Assembly (NCBI RefSeq): GCF_034044635.1 | Contig: NZ_JAXCLX010000001.1 | Coordinates: forward strand, 868,001 to 932,000 | Length of the DNA stretch: 64,000 bases | Direction of reading: 5' to 3' | Source of the DNA: Dongia rigui | GTDB taxonomy: Bacteria > Pseudomonadota > Alphaproteobacteria > Dongiales > Dongiaceae | Shown here: piece after piece, positions 34,557 through 43,369 of the stretch | Layout: each line of letters begins with the position of its first letter | Numbering within the stretch: position 1 is the first letter of the stretch | Program-made: the position numbers and the translations under genes | The notes under the pieces: generated by a model | Databases searched by the model: none | What the model saw: only the letters and a program-made list of their open reading frames with translations | What the model was told of the DNA's origin: nothing

Positions 34557-36637
34557 GCGATTTCAGCTGGAACGGCCTCTCCGTCGTCCTCAACCCACTG
34601 CTGCCCAAGCCCTTGCTGGTGGCGCTGGCAGTGCTCTTTGCAGCCCTCTTTCTGCTCTCGCTCTGGCGCCGGGCACGGGGGTCGGTCTTGCGCCTGCTCG
34701 CTGTCCTCAGCCTGTTCGCGGCGCTGCTCGACCCCAGCATGGTGCAGGAGAAGCGCGCCTATCAGAAAGACATTGCCGTCATTCTCATCGACCACTCGCC
34801 CTCGCAATCGATCGGCGCGCGGGCTGAGGAAACAGCGCGGGCTGTGAGCGAACTCAATCAGCGCCTCGGCAAGTTCGGCGATCTTGAAATCAAGGTGATC
34901 GATGCCGGCGCCGGTCCCGATACGGCTGAGAAGGGTACCGAGCTGTTCACGGCGCTGCGCCGCGGCATGGCGGATCTGCCGCTGGCACGCATCGCTGGAA
35001 TCATGATCGTCTCGGATGGCCAGGTGCATGACGTGCCGCAGACCTTCGCTGACCTTGGCATCGATGCGCCTGTGCATCTGCTCCTGAGCGACGACCCGGC
35101 CAAGGGCGACCGCCGCATCGCGTTGATCGAGGCGCCGAGCTTCGGCCTGGTCGGCAAGCCGGTCGAGGTGAAGCTCCGCGTCGACGATCTCGGCGCCAAT
35201 CCCGGCGCCGCCGCCAATATCCGCATCAAGCGCGATGGTGTCGCCCTCGATCCCGTGCCGGTGGTGACCGGTCGCGAGACCACCTTGTCACTGGGCCTGG
35301 AGCATGGCGGCCAGACCGTATTCGAGATCGAGGCCGATGACGGACCGGCCGAACTCACCCGCATCAACAACCGCGCGGTCCTGTCCGTCAGCGGCGTGCG
35401 CAGCGAGTTGAAGGTCCTGCTGATCTCCGGCGAGCCTTATCCCGGCGAGCGCAGCTGGCGCAACCTCCTGAAATCCGATCCTTCCGTCAGCCTCATCCAT
35501 TTCACCATCCTGCGGCCGCCCAACAAGCAGGACGCAACGCCGATCAACGAGTTGGCGCTGATCGCCTTCCCCTATGACGAGTTGTTCGACGTCAAGCTGA
35601 AGGAATTCGACCTCATCATCTTCGACCGCTTCGAACATCTTGGCATCCTGCCGGACGAATATTTCACGCATATCGCCGATTACGTGGCGAATGGCGGCGC
35701 CGTCCTCGAAGCGGCTGGCCCCACCGCTGTCGGGCAGTTCAGCCTCTATCGCACACCCCTAGCACCGATCTTTGCCGCGATGCCTACCGGCGAAATCCTG
35801 GAACAGGGCTTCAAACCGGCCTTAAGCGATGTCGGCAAGCGTCACCCGGTGACCGCCGATCTTCTCGCGGATCTCAATGTGCCGCCGAATTGGGGCCGTT
35901 GGTTCCGCCAGATCGCCGCCACGACCGACAACGGTGAAGTGCTGATGAACGGGGCACGCGACCTGCCGCTGCTGGTGCTCAACCGCGTCGGCAAGGGCCG
36001 CGTCGCACAGATATTCTCCGATCACATGTGGCTGTGGTCGAAAGGCTTCGAAGGCGGCGGGCCGCAAGCCGAACTCGTCCGCCGCACGGCCCATTGGCTG
36101 ATGCAGGAACCGGATCTGGAGGAAGAAGACCTCCGCGCCACCGCGATCGACGGCAAGCTGGAAATCGAGCGCCGTTCGCTCTCGCCCCAGGACAATGTCA
36201 ACGTCACCGTCTTCCGCCCGGACGAAAAGAACGAGACCGTGCGCCTCACCGATATCGGCCGCGGCCGCGCCACCGCCACCGTGCCGGCCGTCGATCAGGG
36301 TCTCTACCGCGTCAATGACGGCACGCGCGATGCCTTCGCGGCATTGGGCGAAATCAATTCCAAGGAGTTCAACGATCCGCGCGCCAGCGCCCAGCCGCTC
36401 AGCGCCCTCATCGCCGCATCGGGTGGTGGTGTCGGCATCCTGCCAGATCACGCCTTGCCCGACATACGCCGCGTCGGCAAGAAGGGCGAGCGCGCCGGCA
36501 ACAACTGGCTGGGTCTCACCCGCAATGAAGACTACATCGTGACAGGCATCAGCCAGGCGCCCTTGCTGCCGCCCTGGGCCGCCCTCGCCCTTTCCATCGG
36601 CCTAGTGCTCGCCGCCTGGCGCCGCGAAGGACGCTAA
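34553..36637 (+). CDS. Membrane protein with VWA-like domain, MoxR-cluster partner
   Basis: 694 residues. Two membrane helices (about 19–38 and 45–60) are followed by a VWA-like domain with an intact DxSxS motif (IDHSPSQS: Asp80, Ser82, Ser84) and IAGIMIVSDGQVHD. A beta-rich middle region and a glutamine-amidotransferase-like region (LKVLLISGEPYPGERSWRNLL, VANGGAVLEAAGP) come next. A final helix (PWAALALSIGLVLAAW) anchors the C-terminus. It resembles the large membrane proteins commonly found last in MoxR/DUF58/DUF4159 clusters. No enzyme activity can be assigned. A 104 bp palindromic repeat follows its stop. Confidence 0.85.
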   Translation: MSDFSWNGLSVVLNPLLPKPLLVALAVLFAALFLLSLWRRARGSVLRLLAVLSLFAALLDPSMVQEKRAYQKDIAVILIDHSPSQSIGARAEETARAVSELNQRLGKFGDLEIKVIDAGAGPDTAEKGTELFTALRRGMADLPLARIAGIMIVSDGQVHDVPQTFADLGIDAPVHLLLSDDPAKGDRRIALIEAPSFGLVGKPVEVKLRVDDLGANPGAAANIRIKRDGVALDPVPVVTGRETTLSLGLEHGGQTVFEIEADDGPAELTRINNRAVLSVSGVRSELKVLLISGEPYPGERSWRNLLKSDPSVSLIHFTILRPPNKQDATPINELALIAFPYDELFDVKLKEFDLIIFDRFEHLGILPDEYFTHIADYVANGGAVLEAAGPTAVGQFSLYRTPLAPIFAAMPTGEILEQGFKPALSDVGKRHPVTADLLADLNVPPNWGRWFRQIAATTDNGEVLMNGARDLPLLVLNRVGKGRVAQIFSDHMWLWSKGFEGGGPQAELVRRTAHWLMQEPDLEEEDLRATAIDGKLEIERRSLSPQDNVNVTVFRPDEKNETVRLTDIGRGRATATVPAVDQGLYRVNDGTRDAFAALGEINSKEFNDPRASAQPLSALIAASGGGVGILPDHALPDIRRVGKKGERAGNNWLGLTRNEDYIVTGISQAPLLPPWAALALSIGLVLAAWRREGR

Positions 36638-36640
36638 CAC

Positions 36641-36744
36641 ACCCTCACCCCACCCCCTCTCCCCGGAGGGGCGAGGGGCCTGGAGACAAGGCTCGGCTAA
36701 AGCTCCCTCGCCCCGCTTGCGGGGAGAGGGGTGGGGTGAGGGGC
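36641..36744. repeat. Palindromic intergenic repeat, copy A
   Basis: About 104 bp starting four bases after a stop codon. The ends are inverted (CCCTCACCCC with GGGGTGAGGG), and each half contains its own hairpin of the type CTCTCCCCGGAGGGGCGAG. Copy B at 56215–56318 is the same element in reverse orientation. It resembles the mobile REP/BIME-class repeats that sit between genes in many proteobacteria. Confidence 0.85.
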
Positions 36745-36752
36745 AACCCGCA

Positions 36753-37334
36753 TCAGCCGATCTCCGCTGCCTTGGCGATTTCCCCGCGCCAAAGATAGAT
36801 GGCGGCCAGGGAGGCATCGCCGCTCTCGGTCGCATGACCGCACATGGGCGGATGATGGATGACATCGCCGGCGTTCCGCGATTGCCAGCCTTGGCCTTCC
36901 TTCCACCAGCGGCCTGGGCCTAGCGGCAGATAGATTTCCTCGGCCGGATGATGATGGGTCGGATAGAGCGTGTGCGGCCCCAGCAGCAACAGGCCCACTC
37001 GCAGGGCCGGCGAGCGATAAGGGGCTCCCGGCCCGGCGCATTCGAGATAGCCGTAACTGTCCAGGAAGCGGGCGCTGGGCGGTTTGGCGCGGTAATTGGG
37101 ATTCTGCCGCCAGCCTTCCCCGAGGGCGCCTTCGATCTCCGCCATCAAGCGACCGAGCGGGTCGCTGCTCCCTGCTGCCGGCCAGAAGCGCTGGACCGGT
37201 AGGATCGACTGATCGCCACGGGAAACCTGTGGGGCGAGTTCACGCAGAACGGTGAAGCTGTCGGCGAATCCCGCGTGGCCTCCGAGCCGCGCAGCGATGC
37301 CGTTCAGCAGGCTTAACCAGGCTTCCGTGCTCAT
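36753..37334 (-). CDS. DMSP-lyase-family cupin protein
   Basis: 193 residues, the size of DddL/DddQ-like cupins that cleave dimethylsulfoniopropionate to dimethylsulfide and acrylate. Metal-site motif one, YPTHHHPAEEIYLPL, keeps the H-x-H-x4-E-x-Y pattern. Motif two appears as VIHHPPMCGHAT, followed by LAAIYLWRGEI. All expected ligands are present, but many members of this family have other or unknown substrates, so I assign the family rather than the reaction. The gene stands alone, convergent with the MoxR cluster and divergent from a small hypothetical gene. No DMSP transporter or acrylate genes are nearby. Confidence 0.75.
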   Translation of the reverse strand: MSTEAWLSLLNGIAARLGGHAGFADSFTVLRELAPQVSRGDQSILPVQRFWPAAGSSDPLGRLMAEIEGALGEGWRQNPNYRAKPPSARFLDSYGYLECAGPGAPYRSPALRVGLLLLGPHTLYPTHHHPAEEIYLPLGPGRWWKEGQGWQSRNAGDVIHHPPMCGHATESGDASLAAIYLWRGEIAKAAEIG

Positions 37335-37476
37335 GTCTAACCGTCGCTCCTGCCCGGACTGTGAAGGAGATCACAAACCTAAACGCCCCTCACCCCCACT
37401 CATAAGACAAGTCGTTCTTGCTGTCGCCACCCGGAAGATCACCCGGAAGCTCAGCAAACAAAGAGTGGAGAGCATG

Positions 37477-37755
37477 ATGGGTATGGCGGTCGATTTCATG
37501 GCGGATCCGCGCTTGCCGCAGGCAATGAACAGCGCCAGTCTGAATGCCTCGCTGGCCAGCCTGCCGCCGGCACCTAAACGCAGCCCAATCCTGCGCTTTG
37601 CCGACTTCTTCATCGATGGCTGCGATGTCCGCCTGTTTCAGGGGGTCGATTGCCACACGCAAGCGGCCCTGCCTGACGGCACGCTGATCGACCTCGGCGG
37701 CGTCTATCGCGGCCGGTCGCGTCTGGCAGAATTCGGCTTCGAGAGCGCCGCTTAG
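37477..37755 (+). CDS. Small hypothetical protein
   Basis: 92 residues from ATG 37477, with GGAG six bases upstream; ATGs at 37474 and 37483 are alternatives, and the open frame extends upstream without better starts. It has no signal peptide or membrane segment. The C-terminal half (PILRFADFFIDGCDVRLFQGVDCH) looks like folded beta structure, and the N-terminus is Ala/Met/Ser-rich. I do not recognise it. Its stop overlaps that of the Lrp gene on the other strand by four bases, which supports the 3' end being real. Confidence 0.5.
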   Translation: MGMAVDFMADPRLPQAMNSASLNASLASLPPAPKRSPILRFADFFIDGCDVRLFQGVDCHTQAALPDGTLIDLGGVYRGRSRLAEFGFESAA

Positions 37756-38258
37756 ATATCCTCGCCCTTGGGCTCTTCGCCGCCTTCGATATCGATCGGC
37801 ACGCCGGGTTCGTTCTTCGCCGTGCGGATCGCCAGCGCCGATTTCACATGGCTGACATTGGGCGCCGCGGTGAGGCAGGTGGTCAGAAACCGCTGATATG
37901 AATCCCAATCGTGGGCGACGATCTTCAACAGGAAATCCGTTTCGCCGGCCAGCATGTGGCACTCGCGCACCTGCGGCCAGGTGAGGACGCGCGCTTCGAA
38001 GGCTTTGAGATCCGCTTCGGCCTGGCTTGAAAGACCGACCTGCGCAAAGACCGTGACCCCGAAGCCCAGCGCCTCGGCATTGACGTCGGCATGATAGCCT
38101 TTGAGGAAGCCGGCCTTTTCGAGCGCACGGACACGACGCAGGCATGGCGGGGCCGAAATGCCGGCGCGCTTGGCGAGATCCACATTGGTCATGCGGCCGT
38201 CCGCCTGCAGATCGGCCAGGATTTTCAGGTCGATCTTGTCGAGTTTCGCGCGCCGCAT
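37752..38258 (-). CDS. Lrp/AsnC-family transcriptional regulator
   Basis: 168 residues from ATG 38258 with GAGGGGG upstream. The N-terminal helix-turn-helix (KIDLKILADLQADGRMTNVDLAKRAG, PCLRRVRALEKAGFLKGY) and C-terminal RAM ligand domain (VRECHMLAGETDFLLKIVAHDWDSYQRFL) are complete. Members sense amino acids. No neighbouring transporter or amino-acid gene points to a target. The acidic C-terminal tail (IEGGEEPKGEDI) is longer than usual. Confidence 0.92.
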   Translation of the reverse strand: MRRAKLDKIDLKILADLQADGRMTNVDLAKRAGISAPPCLRRVRALEKAGFLKGYHADVNAEALGFGVTVFAQVGLSSQAEADLKAFEARVLTWPQVRECHMLAGETDFLLKIVAHDWDSYQRFLTTCLTAAPNVSHVKSALAIRTAKNEPGVPIDIEGGEEPKGEDI

Positions 38259-38339
38259 GCAATGATCCCCCTCGAATCGGAGTTGATCACGCAATTATAT
38301 TGCAGGACATTTTATTTCGCCAGAGTCTGTTGCGGCTGC

Positions 38340-39191
38340 TCACAACGTGGCTAGACGTCCCCAAAGCCGGTCCAAATCCCCGCTGGTAAGCGTCAAACCG
38401 AAGATTTCTTCCAGCTGTGCGCCGAGATCCCGGCGGTCGCCCAGCAGGCGCACCGCCTCGCTGCGGTCCCGTGCGCGCCGGGTCGATTTCCGGTCCTGCA
38501 GCACATGGCGCCCCTCTCCGAAGGGCATCGCCACGATCATGGCCTGGGTGAAGAACGAGGCCGGATGGGTTGAGACATACCAGTTGGCGAGGTTGAAATC
38601 GGGCAAGGGGACGGGCTGCGGCAGAAACGAATAGAGCCGCTGCCAGCCACCATCGATCTCGGCCTCCAAGAGGGTCTCGCCCGCCGCCGGCCCGTCGCGC
38701 ATCTCGCGCAGGCGATAGGTCTCATGGGTCGTTGGCTGTGTGAGATCGAGCACCCAGCGCAACGGGCTGACCGGCGTCATGCCGCCGAAGCCGACATCGC
38801 AAAGATAGGCGTCGTCGCCGATCCCGACGCGCAAGGTCATATGCGTGCGCGGTGGCAGGCTTGGGTCGGTTCGCCCCCACCACACCCGCGCCGCCAGGGC
38901 CTCTGCCTTGAAACCGAGTTGCTGCAGCATGGCGAGGTACAAGCCGTTCTGCTCGAAGCAATAGCCGCCGCGCCGGGCGCCAATCAGCTTGGCCGCAATC
39001 GCCGCCGGGTCGAGATCGACCTTGCGGCCCAAGATGACGTCGAGATTCTCGAACGGAATGCTGCTGACATGGTGCCAGTGCACATCGGCCAAGACCGCCG
39101 CGCTGGCACCTGCCGCGCCGCCATAGCCGATGCGATTGAAATAGGCCGCCAGGTTCCGGTTGCTGTCGGAGATCGAAGTCATTCTGTCCAT
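38340..39191 (-). CDS. Arylamine N-acetyltransferase
   Basis: 283 residues, standard for the family. It moves an acetyl group from acetyl-CoA to arylamines or hydrazines through a Cys-His-Asp triad. The triad is intact: Cys78 in RRGGYCFEQNGL, His117 in RTHMTLRV and Asp132 in YLCDVGFGG. ATG 39191 has GGGGAGGG just upstream; an internal ATG at 39182 is possible. Monocistronic by spacing, with 81 bp to the Lrp start and 39 bp to the next gene's stop. Confidence 0.94.
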   Translation of the reverse strand: MDRMTSISDSNRNLAAYFNRIGYGGAAGASAAVLADVHWHHVSSIPFENLDVILGRKVDLDPAAIAAKLIGARRGGYCFEQNGLYLAMLQQLGFKAEALAARVWWGRTDPSLPPRTHMTLRVGIGDDAYLCDVGFGGMTPVSPLRWVLDLTQPTTHETYRLREMRDGPAAGETLLEAEIDGGWQRLYSFLPQPVPLPDFNLANWYVSTHPASFFTQAMIVAMPFGEGRHVLQDRKSTRRARDRSEAVRLLGDRRDLGAQLEEIFGLTLTSGDLDRLWGRLATL

Positions 39192-39230
39192 GTCCCTCCC
39201 CGCGATCCAGCCGCCATCGCGACGAGTCGG

Positions 39231-39824
39231 TCAACTGGCGAGCAGCGCCGCAATGCGCTGGCGCAAGACCGGCAGCATCTCCTCTTCGAACCAGGGATTG
39301 AGTTTCAGCCAGCGATTATTATGCCAGCTGGGATGCGGAAGCGGCACCATGTCACCCTGGTGGCGCCGCCACGCGGAAACCGCCGCGGTGACGTCGGTGA
39401 AAGCCGGCAGATAGGCTTTCTGGGCAAGCCCGCCCACCAGCAGCGTCAGGCCGACATGGGGCAAGGCTGCCTGCAATCTCGCCTGCCACGTGCGGGCACA
39501 GATCGGGTCCGGCAGCTTGTCGCCACCGTTGCCGCTACCGGGATAGCAGAAGCCCATGGGGGTCACGGCGATACGCGCCGCGTCATAGAAGATCGCCTTC
39601 TCGACACCCATCCAGGCCCGTAACCGGTCGCCGGACGCATCGGCAAACGGGATGCCGGCAAGATGAGCCCGGCGCCCCGGCGCCTGTCCGATCAGCCGCA
39701 AGCGCGCCGTCGGGCTGCCGGTAAAGACCGGCCGCGGCCCCAGCGGCAGCCGATCGCTGCACAAGCGGCACTGCATGATTTCGGCCGATAAGGATGACCA
39801 AGACGTTGGTTTCATATTGGGCAT
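39231..39824 (-). CDS. Uracil-DNA glycosylase family protein with likely 4Fe-4S site
   Basis: 197 residues from ATG 39824 (39815 also possible; neither has a good ribosome site). Motif A reads GQAPGRRAHLAGIPFADASG and motif B HPSWHNNRW, as in the UDG superfamily. Cysteines at 19, 22, 93 and 109 have spacing C-x2-C ... C-x15-C, close to the 4Fe-4S ligands of family 4 thermophile-type UDGs. It may remove uracil or another damaged base. It is divergent from the Ku gene across 73 bp, placing it next to double-strand-break repair. Substrate not determinable. Confidence 0.82.
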   Translation of the reverse strand: MPNMKPTSWSSLSAEIMQCRLCSDRLPLGPRPVFTGSPTARLRLIGQAPGRRAHLAGIPFADASGDRLRAWMGVEKAIFYDAARIAVTPMGFCYPGSGNGGDKLPDPICARTWQARLQAALPHVGLTLLVGGLAQKAYLPAFTDVTAAVSAWRRHQGDMVPLPHPSWHNNRWLKLNPWFEEEMLPVLRQRIAALLAS

Positions 39825-39897
39825 GGGAACTGTGTTCAGATGAGCGGGTTTCTGAAAATTGGAGACTGAGACCGCGAACGGCAAGGACATCCGCCCC

Positions 39898-40860
39898 ATG
39901 GCCACCCGAAAAACCACCGCCAAACCGGCTGGAAAGCGCTCCGCCGACAAGAAATCCGCCGCAAAATCGGCAAAGCCCAAGGCAACGCCGCCTCGCCACG
40001 GCGCGCGGTCCAAGCGCACGGCCGCGCCCCAGGGCGGCGGCAGGCCGGTCTGGAGTGGCAATCTGCGCCTCGCGCTGGTGATGGTGCCGGTCAATATCTA
40101 TCCCGCCACCAAATCCGGCGCGCGCATCAGCTTTCATCAGGTGCATAAGCCCAGCGGCAAACGCATCCGCTACGAAAAAGTCGTGCCGGGCCTAGGCGCC
40201 GTCGATGCCGACGAGATCGTGAAGGGTTACGAAATCTCCAAAGGCCACTATGTCCTGCTGGAGCCAGATGAAGTCGATGCCGTGAAACTCGAGGCGAAGA
40301 AGACGCTCGATCTCATCCAGTTCGTGAAACAGGGTGACATCGATCCGATCTGGTTCGAACGCCCATACTACGTCGTCGCCGAGGAAGGGCCTGCGGAAGA
40401 GGCCTACGCGGTCCTCCGCGATGCCCTGCGGTCTTCCGGCCGCATCGGGCTCGGGCAGTTCGTCATGCGGGGCCGCGAATACATTGGCGCGCTGAAGCCC
40501 TGCGGCAAAGGTATTCTGCTCGAAACGCTGCGCTTTGCCGACGAAGTGAGCAGCGCGGCGCCCTATTTCGCCGAAATGGATGTCGAGAAGCCGGATAGCG
40601 AGTTGCTGAATCTCGCGACCGAGCTCATCGACCGCAAAAGCGCCCCCTTCGATCCGAAGAAGTTCGAGGATAAATACACCGAAGCCTTGCAGGAACTCAT
40701 TGAGCGCAAACGCAAGGGCAAGGCGCCGGTGGAGATCGACGAGGAGGAAGCGCCGAGCGGCGGCGCCAAGGTGATCGATCTGGTCGAAGTGCTGAAGCGC
40801 AGTGTGCGCAGCGCTGAATCCGGCAGAGCCAAGGCCGCACCGAAGCGAAAGGCCGGTTGA
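39898..40860 (+). CDS. ku: Non-homologous end joining protein Ku
   Basis: 320 residues from ATG 39898 (AAGGA upstream). A Lys/Ala/Pro-rich N-terminal extension of about 60 residues precedes the Ku core: WSGNLRLALVMVPVNIYPAT, RYEKVVPG, LLEPDEVDAVKLE, and GKGILLETLRFADEV. Bacterial Ku is a homodimer that rings DNA ends and recruits LigD. The C-terminus is basic (GRAKAAPKRKAG). ligD starts directly after the stop, so the two form one operon. Confidence 0.95.
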   Translation: MATRKTTAKPAGKRSADKKSAAKSAKPKATPPRHGARSKRTAAPQGGGRPVWSGNLRLALVMVPVNIYPATKSGARISFHQVHKPSGKRIRYEKVVPGLGAVDADEIVKGYEISKGHYVLLEPDEVDAVKLEAKKTLDLIQFVKQGDIDPIWFERPYYVVAEEGPAEEAYAVLRDALRSSGRIGLGQFVMRGREYIGALKPCGKGILLETLRFADEVSSAAPYFAEMDVEKPDSELLNLATELIDRKSAPFDPKKFEDKYTEALQELIERKRKGKAPVEIDEEEAPSGGAKVIDLVEVLKRSVRSAESGRAKAAPKRKAG

Positions 40861-40861
40861 C

Positions 40862-43369
40862 TTGGGCCGCGCCACCGACACTCTCGCGACCTACAACGCC
40901 AAGCGCCGCTTCAATGAAACGCCCGAGCCGCGCGGAAAAGCAGGCAAGCCGCGAAAAGCTCAGGGCGGCCTCTACACCATCCAGAAACATGAAGCCACTC
41001 GCCTGCATTATGATCTGCGGCTTGAGCTGAATGGAGTCCTCAAAAGCTGGGCGATCACCCGCGGCCCCAGCCTTGATCCTTCGCAAAAGCGGCTGGCTGT
41101 CCGCACCGAAGACCACCCGATGAACTACGCGACTTTTGAAGGGCGCATTCCGGAAGGAAATTACGGGGCCGGCACCGTGCTGCTCTGGGACAAGGGCCGT
41201 TGGGAGCCTGAGGGCGATGCCGAAGCGGGCCTCAGGGAAGGCAAGCTCGCCTTCACCCTTCGCGGCGAGCGCTTGAAAGGCCGCTGGGCGCTGGTCCGGA
41301 TGCGACCGAAGAAAAAGGAAAAGCGCGAAAACTGGCTGCTGATCAAGGAACACGACAACAATGTCGAACGCGATCGGCCCGAAATCACCGAGGATCACCA
41401 GAACAGCGTGGCGAGCGGGCGCGGCCTCAAGGAGATCGCAGCGGCACCCGAAGCGATGTGGAAGAAAGGTGCCGCGCGCAAGACCGCCAAGGCGCGGAAG
41501 AGCCGCCACGCAAAGCTGCCCGCCTTTCATGCCCCAGCGCTGGCCACGCTGGTCGACGAGGTCCCCACGTCGGGCAATTGGCTCTACGAGATGAAACTCG
41601 ATGGTTACCGTGCCATTGCTGCTGTCTCGGCCGACAACGTCAAGATCTTCACCCGCAATGGCCTCGATTGGACGCGGAAATTCGGTGGTGTCGCTGACGC
41701 CCTCGCAGCACTCGATCTCGACGGTGCGCTGCTGGACGGCGAAATCTGCGCCATAAACGAGGATGGCCGCGCTGATTTCAGCCTGCTGCAGCAGGGCATC
41801 AAGGAAGGCAATGTCCCGCTCGCTTATTTCGTGTTCGACCTTCTGGAACTCGCGGGTAAATCCCGCCGCAACGAGCCGCTGACGGCGCGCAAAGCTGCGT
41901 TGCAGAAGCTTCTCAATTCCGCGCCGCGCCAGGGGCCGGTTTTCTTCAACGATCATGTCCGCAATCATGGGCAGGAGATGTTGAAATCACTGTGCGACAA
42001 AGGCTTCGAGGGCATCATCGCCAAACGTGCCGATGCCACCTACCCGCAAGGCCGCAGCACGTCCTGGCTCAAGATTAAATGCGAGAAGGCGCAGGAATTC
42101 GTCATTGTCGGCTGGTCGCCCTCCAGTCGCGGCCGCAGCTTCTCATCCATCCTGCTGGGGCTCCATGAAGGCGGCGAACTGCGCTATGCCGGTCGGGTCG
42201 GATCCGGTTTCGGCGACAAGGACCTGGCCGATCTCGCCGCCCGGTTCAAGAAACTGGCGCGTGACAAGCCGGCTTTCACGGGAGAGGTGCCGGCGGCCAT
42301 CAAGCGCCACGCACATTGGCTGGATCCGAAGCTCGTTGCTCATATCGCCTTTGCCGAGTTCACGCGCGACCGTGTGGTGCGTCAGGGCCGCTTCGTCGCT
42401 TTGCGCGCAGACAAGAAGGCCAAGGAAGTGGTGGCCGAAATGCCCAAGCCGACAAAGAAACTGACCGGTGGCAAGATTGTCGGCAACAAGGTCGCTGGCA
42501 TCGCGCTGTCGCACCCGGGCAAGATCCTGTTCCCGAAGCAAGGCGTCACCAAGTTCGACCTTGCCACGTATCTGGAGGCGGCAAGCCCCCGCATGCTGCC
42601 TTTCCTTGCGGGCCGCCTGCTGAGCCTGGTGCGCTGCCCGGAGGGGCAAACGAAGCAATGCTTTTTCCAGCGCCATGCCGGCGCGGGATTGTCGGCAGAA
42701 TTCCACCGCCTCAAAGTGAAGGAAAAGGACGGCGGCACCGACGAGTACCTTTATTTAAAGGACGCCAAAGGCCTCGTTGCCGCCGCGCAGATCAGCACTC
42801 TGGAGTTTCATGTCTGGGGCTCTAGGGTGAAAAACCATGAGAAGCCGGAGCGCGTCGTCTTCGATCTCGATCCCGACGAGGGATTGGACTTCACAGCGGT
42901 CAAACGGGCAGCGCTCCGCGTCCGCGATCTCCTGGATGCGCTCGGCCTCACCAGCTATCCACTCATCACGGGCGGCAAGGGCATCCATGTCGTCGCCCCC
43001 ATCCGGCCGCGGCATGAATGGCCCGTCGTGAAAGCCTTTGCGGGGGAATTGGCAGCGCGCATTGCCGCCGATGCCCCGGATGACTTTGTCGCCACCATGA
43101 GCAAGGCCAAGAGGCGCGGCCGCATTTTCATCGATCATTTCCGCAACGAGCGGGGTGCAACCGCCATCGCCCCCTATTCGCCGCGCGCCCGCGATGGCGC
43201 GCCGGTCGCCTGGCCGGTTTCCTGGAATCAACTGGCACGACTGAACAGCGCCGCCAGCGTTACCTTCGCCAATTATCGCGACTGGCTAGAGAAACCGGAT
43301 GGATGGCGGGGTTATCGCCCCCAAATCCTCAAGGCCAGCGCGTTAGAGGCCCTCAAAATCGATTTCTGA
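40862..43369 (+). CDS. ligD: DNA ligase D, three-domain NHEJ enzyme
   Basis: 835 residues if started at TTG 40862, one base after the ku stop; a GTG at 40802 inside ku would add 20 residues of poor similarity. Domain order is 3'-phosphoesterase (residues about 35–170; KHEATRLHYDLRLEL, EGRIPEGNYGAG), ATP-dependent ligase (about 215–510; motif I MKLDGYR with Lys245, DGEICAI, EGIIAKRADATY), then polymerase/primase (about 545–835; catalytic FDLDPDEG, TGGKGIHVV, RNERGATAIAPYS). It trims, fills and seals broken ends with Ku. All three active sites look intact. Confidence 0.95.
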   Translation: MGRATDTLATYNAKRRFNETPEPRGKAGKPRKAQGGLYTIQKHEATRLHYDLRLELNGVLKSWAITRGPSLDPSQKRLAVRTEDHPMNYATFEGRIPEGNYGAGTVLLWDKGRWEPEGDAEAGLREGKLAFTLRGERLKGRWALVRMRPKKKEKRENWLLIKEHDNNVERDRPEITEDHQNSVASGRGLKEIAAAPEAMWKKGAARKTAKARKSRHAKLPAFHAPALATLVDEVPTSGNWLYEMKLDGYRAIAAVSADNVKIFTRNGLDWTRKFGGVADALAALDLDGALLDGEICAINEDGRADFSLLQQGIKEGNVPLAYFVFDLLELAGKSRRNEPLTARKAALQKLLNSAPRQGPVFFNDHVRNHGQEMLKSLCDKGFEGIIAKRADATYPQGRSTSWLKIKCEKAQEFVIVGWSPSSRGRSFSSILLGLHEGGELRYAGRVGSGFGDKDLADLAARFKKLARDKPAFTGEVPAAIKRHAHWLDPKLVAHIAFAEFTRDRVVRQGRFVALRADKKAKEVVAEMPKPTKKLTGGKIVGNKVAGIALSHPGKILFPKQGVTKFDLATYLEAASPRMLPFLAGRLLSLVRCPEGQTKQCFFQRHAGAGLSAEFHRLKVKEKDGGTDEYLYLKDAKGLVAAAQISTLEFHVWGSRVKNHEKPERVVFDLDPDEGLDFTAVKRAALRVRDLLDALGLTSYPLITGGKGIHVVAPIRPRHEWPVVKAFAGELAARIAADAPDDFVATMSKAKRRGRIFIDHFRNERGATAIAPYSPRARDGAPVAWPVSWNQLARLNSAASVTFANYRDWLEKPDGWRGYRPQILKASALEALKIDF

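Noticed and set aside
36641-36744. Possible CRISPR array or insertion-sequence end
   Set aside because: Only one palindromic unit with no spacer series and no transposase; it fits a REP-class repeat.
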